Source: Candidatus Woesearchaeota archaeon
Lineage (GTDB): Archaea > Nanobdellota > Nanobdellia > Woesearchaeales > WJKV01
Reading direction: 5' to 3'
NCBI GenBank assembly: GCA_019323495.1
Contig: JAHWHE010000021.1
Location: 1-6,419, forward strand
DNA length: 6,419 nt
The notes beneath the pieces are model-generated. The model was not told where the DNA came from. It searched no databases and saw nothing but the letters and a program-made list of their open reading frames with translations. Below, piece after piece: positions 6,009-6,419 of the stretch (its first letter is position 1; each line of letters begins with the position of its first letter). Made by a program: the position numbers and the translations under genes.

Positions 6009-6377
6009 TTATACATTTATCACAAAACACGACCTGCATCCTTGCTTGATATGACCGTATTTTTGGTGCACTTCGCACAATAATCTTGTTTTTTGTATCA
6101 AATTAGTTATTGCTTTCAATTCCCCAAACAAATCTTCTGGGTGTTTGATAATATTAGAAACGCTTTTCTTTATTTGATCCATAATAACCTCATTGAAAGA
6201 AATGTCATTCCCCCTTTTATTCTTCAGATATTGAGAAACTGCTGCATTTGTTATGCCCAATAATTTTGCAATTTCATTCTGGCTCTTTCCTCTGCCTTTT
6301 AATTCAAAAGCGAGCCTCCTTCTGATTGCAGGAAGCACATACCAAACCTCGATTTCTTGCGGTGTTTTCCCCATCAT
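6009..6377 (-). CDS. XRE-type HTH regulator with C-terminal Cys/His cluster, probable isc operon regulator
   Basis: The 122-residue product begins with EVWYVLPAIRRRLAFEL (10-26), followed by an XRE-type helix-turn-helix (about 31-56: KSQNEIAKLLG, then the recognition segment ITNAAVSQYLKNKRG). This matches a widespread archaeal family of predicted transcriptional regulators (COG2522-like, from memory). The C-terminus carries Cys101-x2-His104-x9-Cys114-x2-Cys117, a plausible metal or Fe-S ligand set. The gene is first in the operon and its stop touches the iscS start, so I infer that it controls Fe-S assembly in response to cluster or iron status, as IscR does in bacteria although IscR belongs to the Rrf2 family. 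The start is ATG 6375-6377 (ATG 6372-6374 is also possible). It was preferred over TTG 6381-6383 because the TATA box lies 26-27 bases upstream, implying a leaderless mRNA. An inverted repeat overlapping that start may be its operator. Confidence 0.85.
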   Translation of the reverse strand: MMGKTPQEIEVWYVLPAIRRRLAFELKGRGKSQNEIAKLLGITNAAVSQYLKNKRGNDISFNEVIMDQIKKSVSNIIKHPEDLFGELKAITNLIQKTRLLCEVHQKYGHIKQGCRSCFVINV

Positions 6378-6391
6378 TAACAATCGTTAAT
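6376..6391. promoter_or_regulatory. Putative operator: perfect inverted repeat at the start of the regulator gene
   Basis: The plus strand reads ATTAACAATCGTTAAT: 6-bp arms ATTAAC and GTTAAT around the 4-base spacer AATC. It lies between the TATA box (6398-6407) and the ATG, covering the predicted transcription start. A dimeric HTH protein bound here would block initiation, which fits autoregulation. I found no second full copy elsewhere in the window. Confidence 0.5.
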
Positions 6392-6397
6392 AAAGTT

Positions 6398-6407
6398 GTA
6401 TATAAAA
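6398..6407 (-). promoter_or_regulatory. TATA box of the regulator-iscS-iscU operon
   Basis: The minus strand reads TTTTATATAC, a strong archaeal TATA match centred near 6403. Initiation about 27 bases downstream falls at the ATG 6375-6377 itself, supporting a leaderless transcript. This is probably the main promoter for the regulator, iscS and iscU. The sequence beyond it to the window end (6408-6419) shows nothing further. Confidence 0.65.
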
Positions 6408-6419
6408 GTTGTGGATTTC

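Overview
This window looks like part of a DPANN archaeal chromosome, most like the Woesearchaeota/Pacearchaeota group. That placement is an inference from gene content, with no phylogeny behind it. The archaeal signs are an RNase P p30 protein (Rpp30 family), TATA-like boxes about 27 bases upstream of several start codons, a small archaeal-type Cys-bearing HTH regulator, and a membrane-anchored protein whose N-terminus (KKGQITLF) is a class III, pilin-like signal of a kind common in DPANN genomes. The DNA is AT-rich, coding density is very high, and no gap exceeds about 100 bases. No tRNA, rRNA, mobile element or CRISPR array was seen. Eight genes are complete and one runs off the left edge. 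All are on the minus strand except one acyltransferase gene.

Right part, read from right to left (6419 to 4138). A TATA box and a perfect inverted repeat precede a small HTH regulator with a C-terminal Cys/His cluster. Its stop codon abuts the start of iscS (cysteine desulfurase), and iscU (Fe-S scaffold) follows one base later. A three-helix PQ-loop/SemiSWEET-like membrane protein comes next, then a ThiI-like protein. The first three genes form a tight regulator-iscS-iscU operon. By position it resembles bacterial iscR-iscSU, but the regulator is of a different family. The ThiI-like protein would be the natural acceptor of IscS sulfur for tRNA thiolation, yet its ATP-binding PP-loop is destroyed by substitution and its C-terminal domain is shortened. 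This is the most unusual gene in the window.

Middle (4102 to 1860). The ThiI-like gene converges on, and overlaps by 21 bases, a plus-strand PlsC-type acyltransferase gene. That gene is divergent from rnp3 (RNase P p30), and the two may share a nearly symmetric TATA element.

Left part (1859 to 1). A TATA box and a Shine-Dalgarno sequence precede a two-gene operon for exported proteins: a Cys-rich secreted protein of unknown function, and a pilin-like, N-terminally anchored extracellular protein truncated by the window edge. These two start codons have clear GAGG-type ribosome sites. Several other genes appear to be leaderless, or to be translated by coupling to the gene upstream.

Four starts were moved inward from TTG codons to ATG codons (rnp3, plsC, thiI-like, HTH regulator) because the ATG fits the family N-terminus and/or the TATA spacing. 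The strongest leads are the Cys-cluster regulator with its putative operator in front of iscSU, the degenerate ThiI, and the unclassified secreted gene pair.
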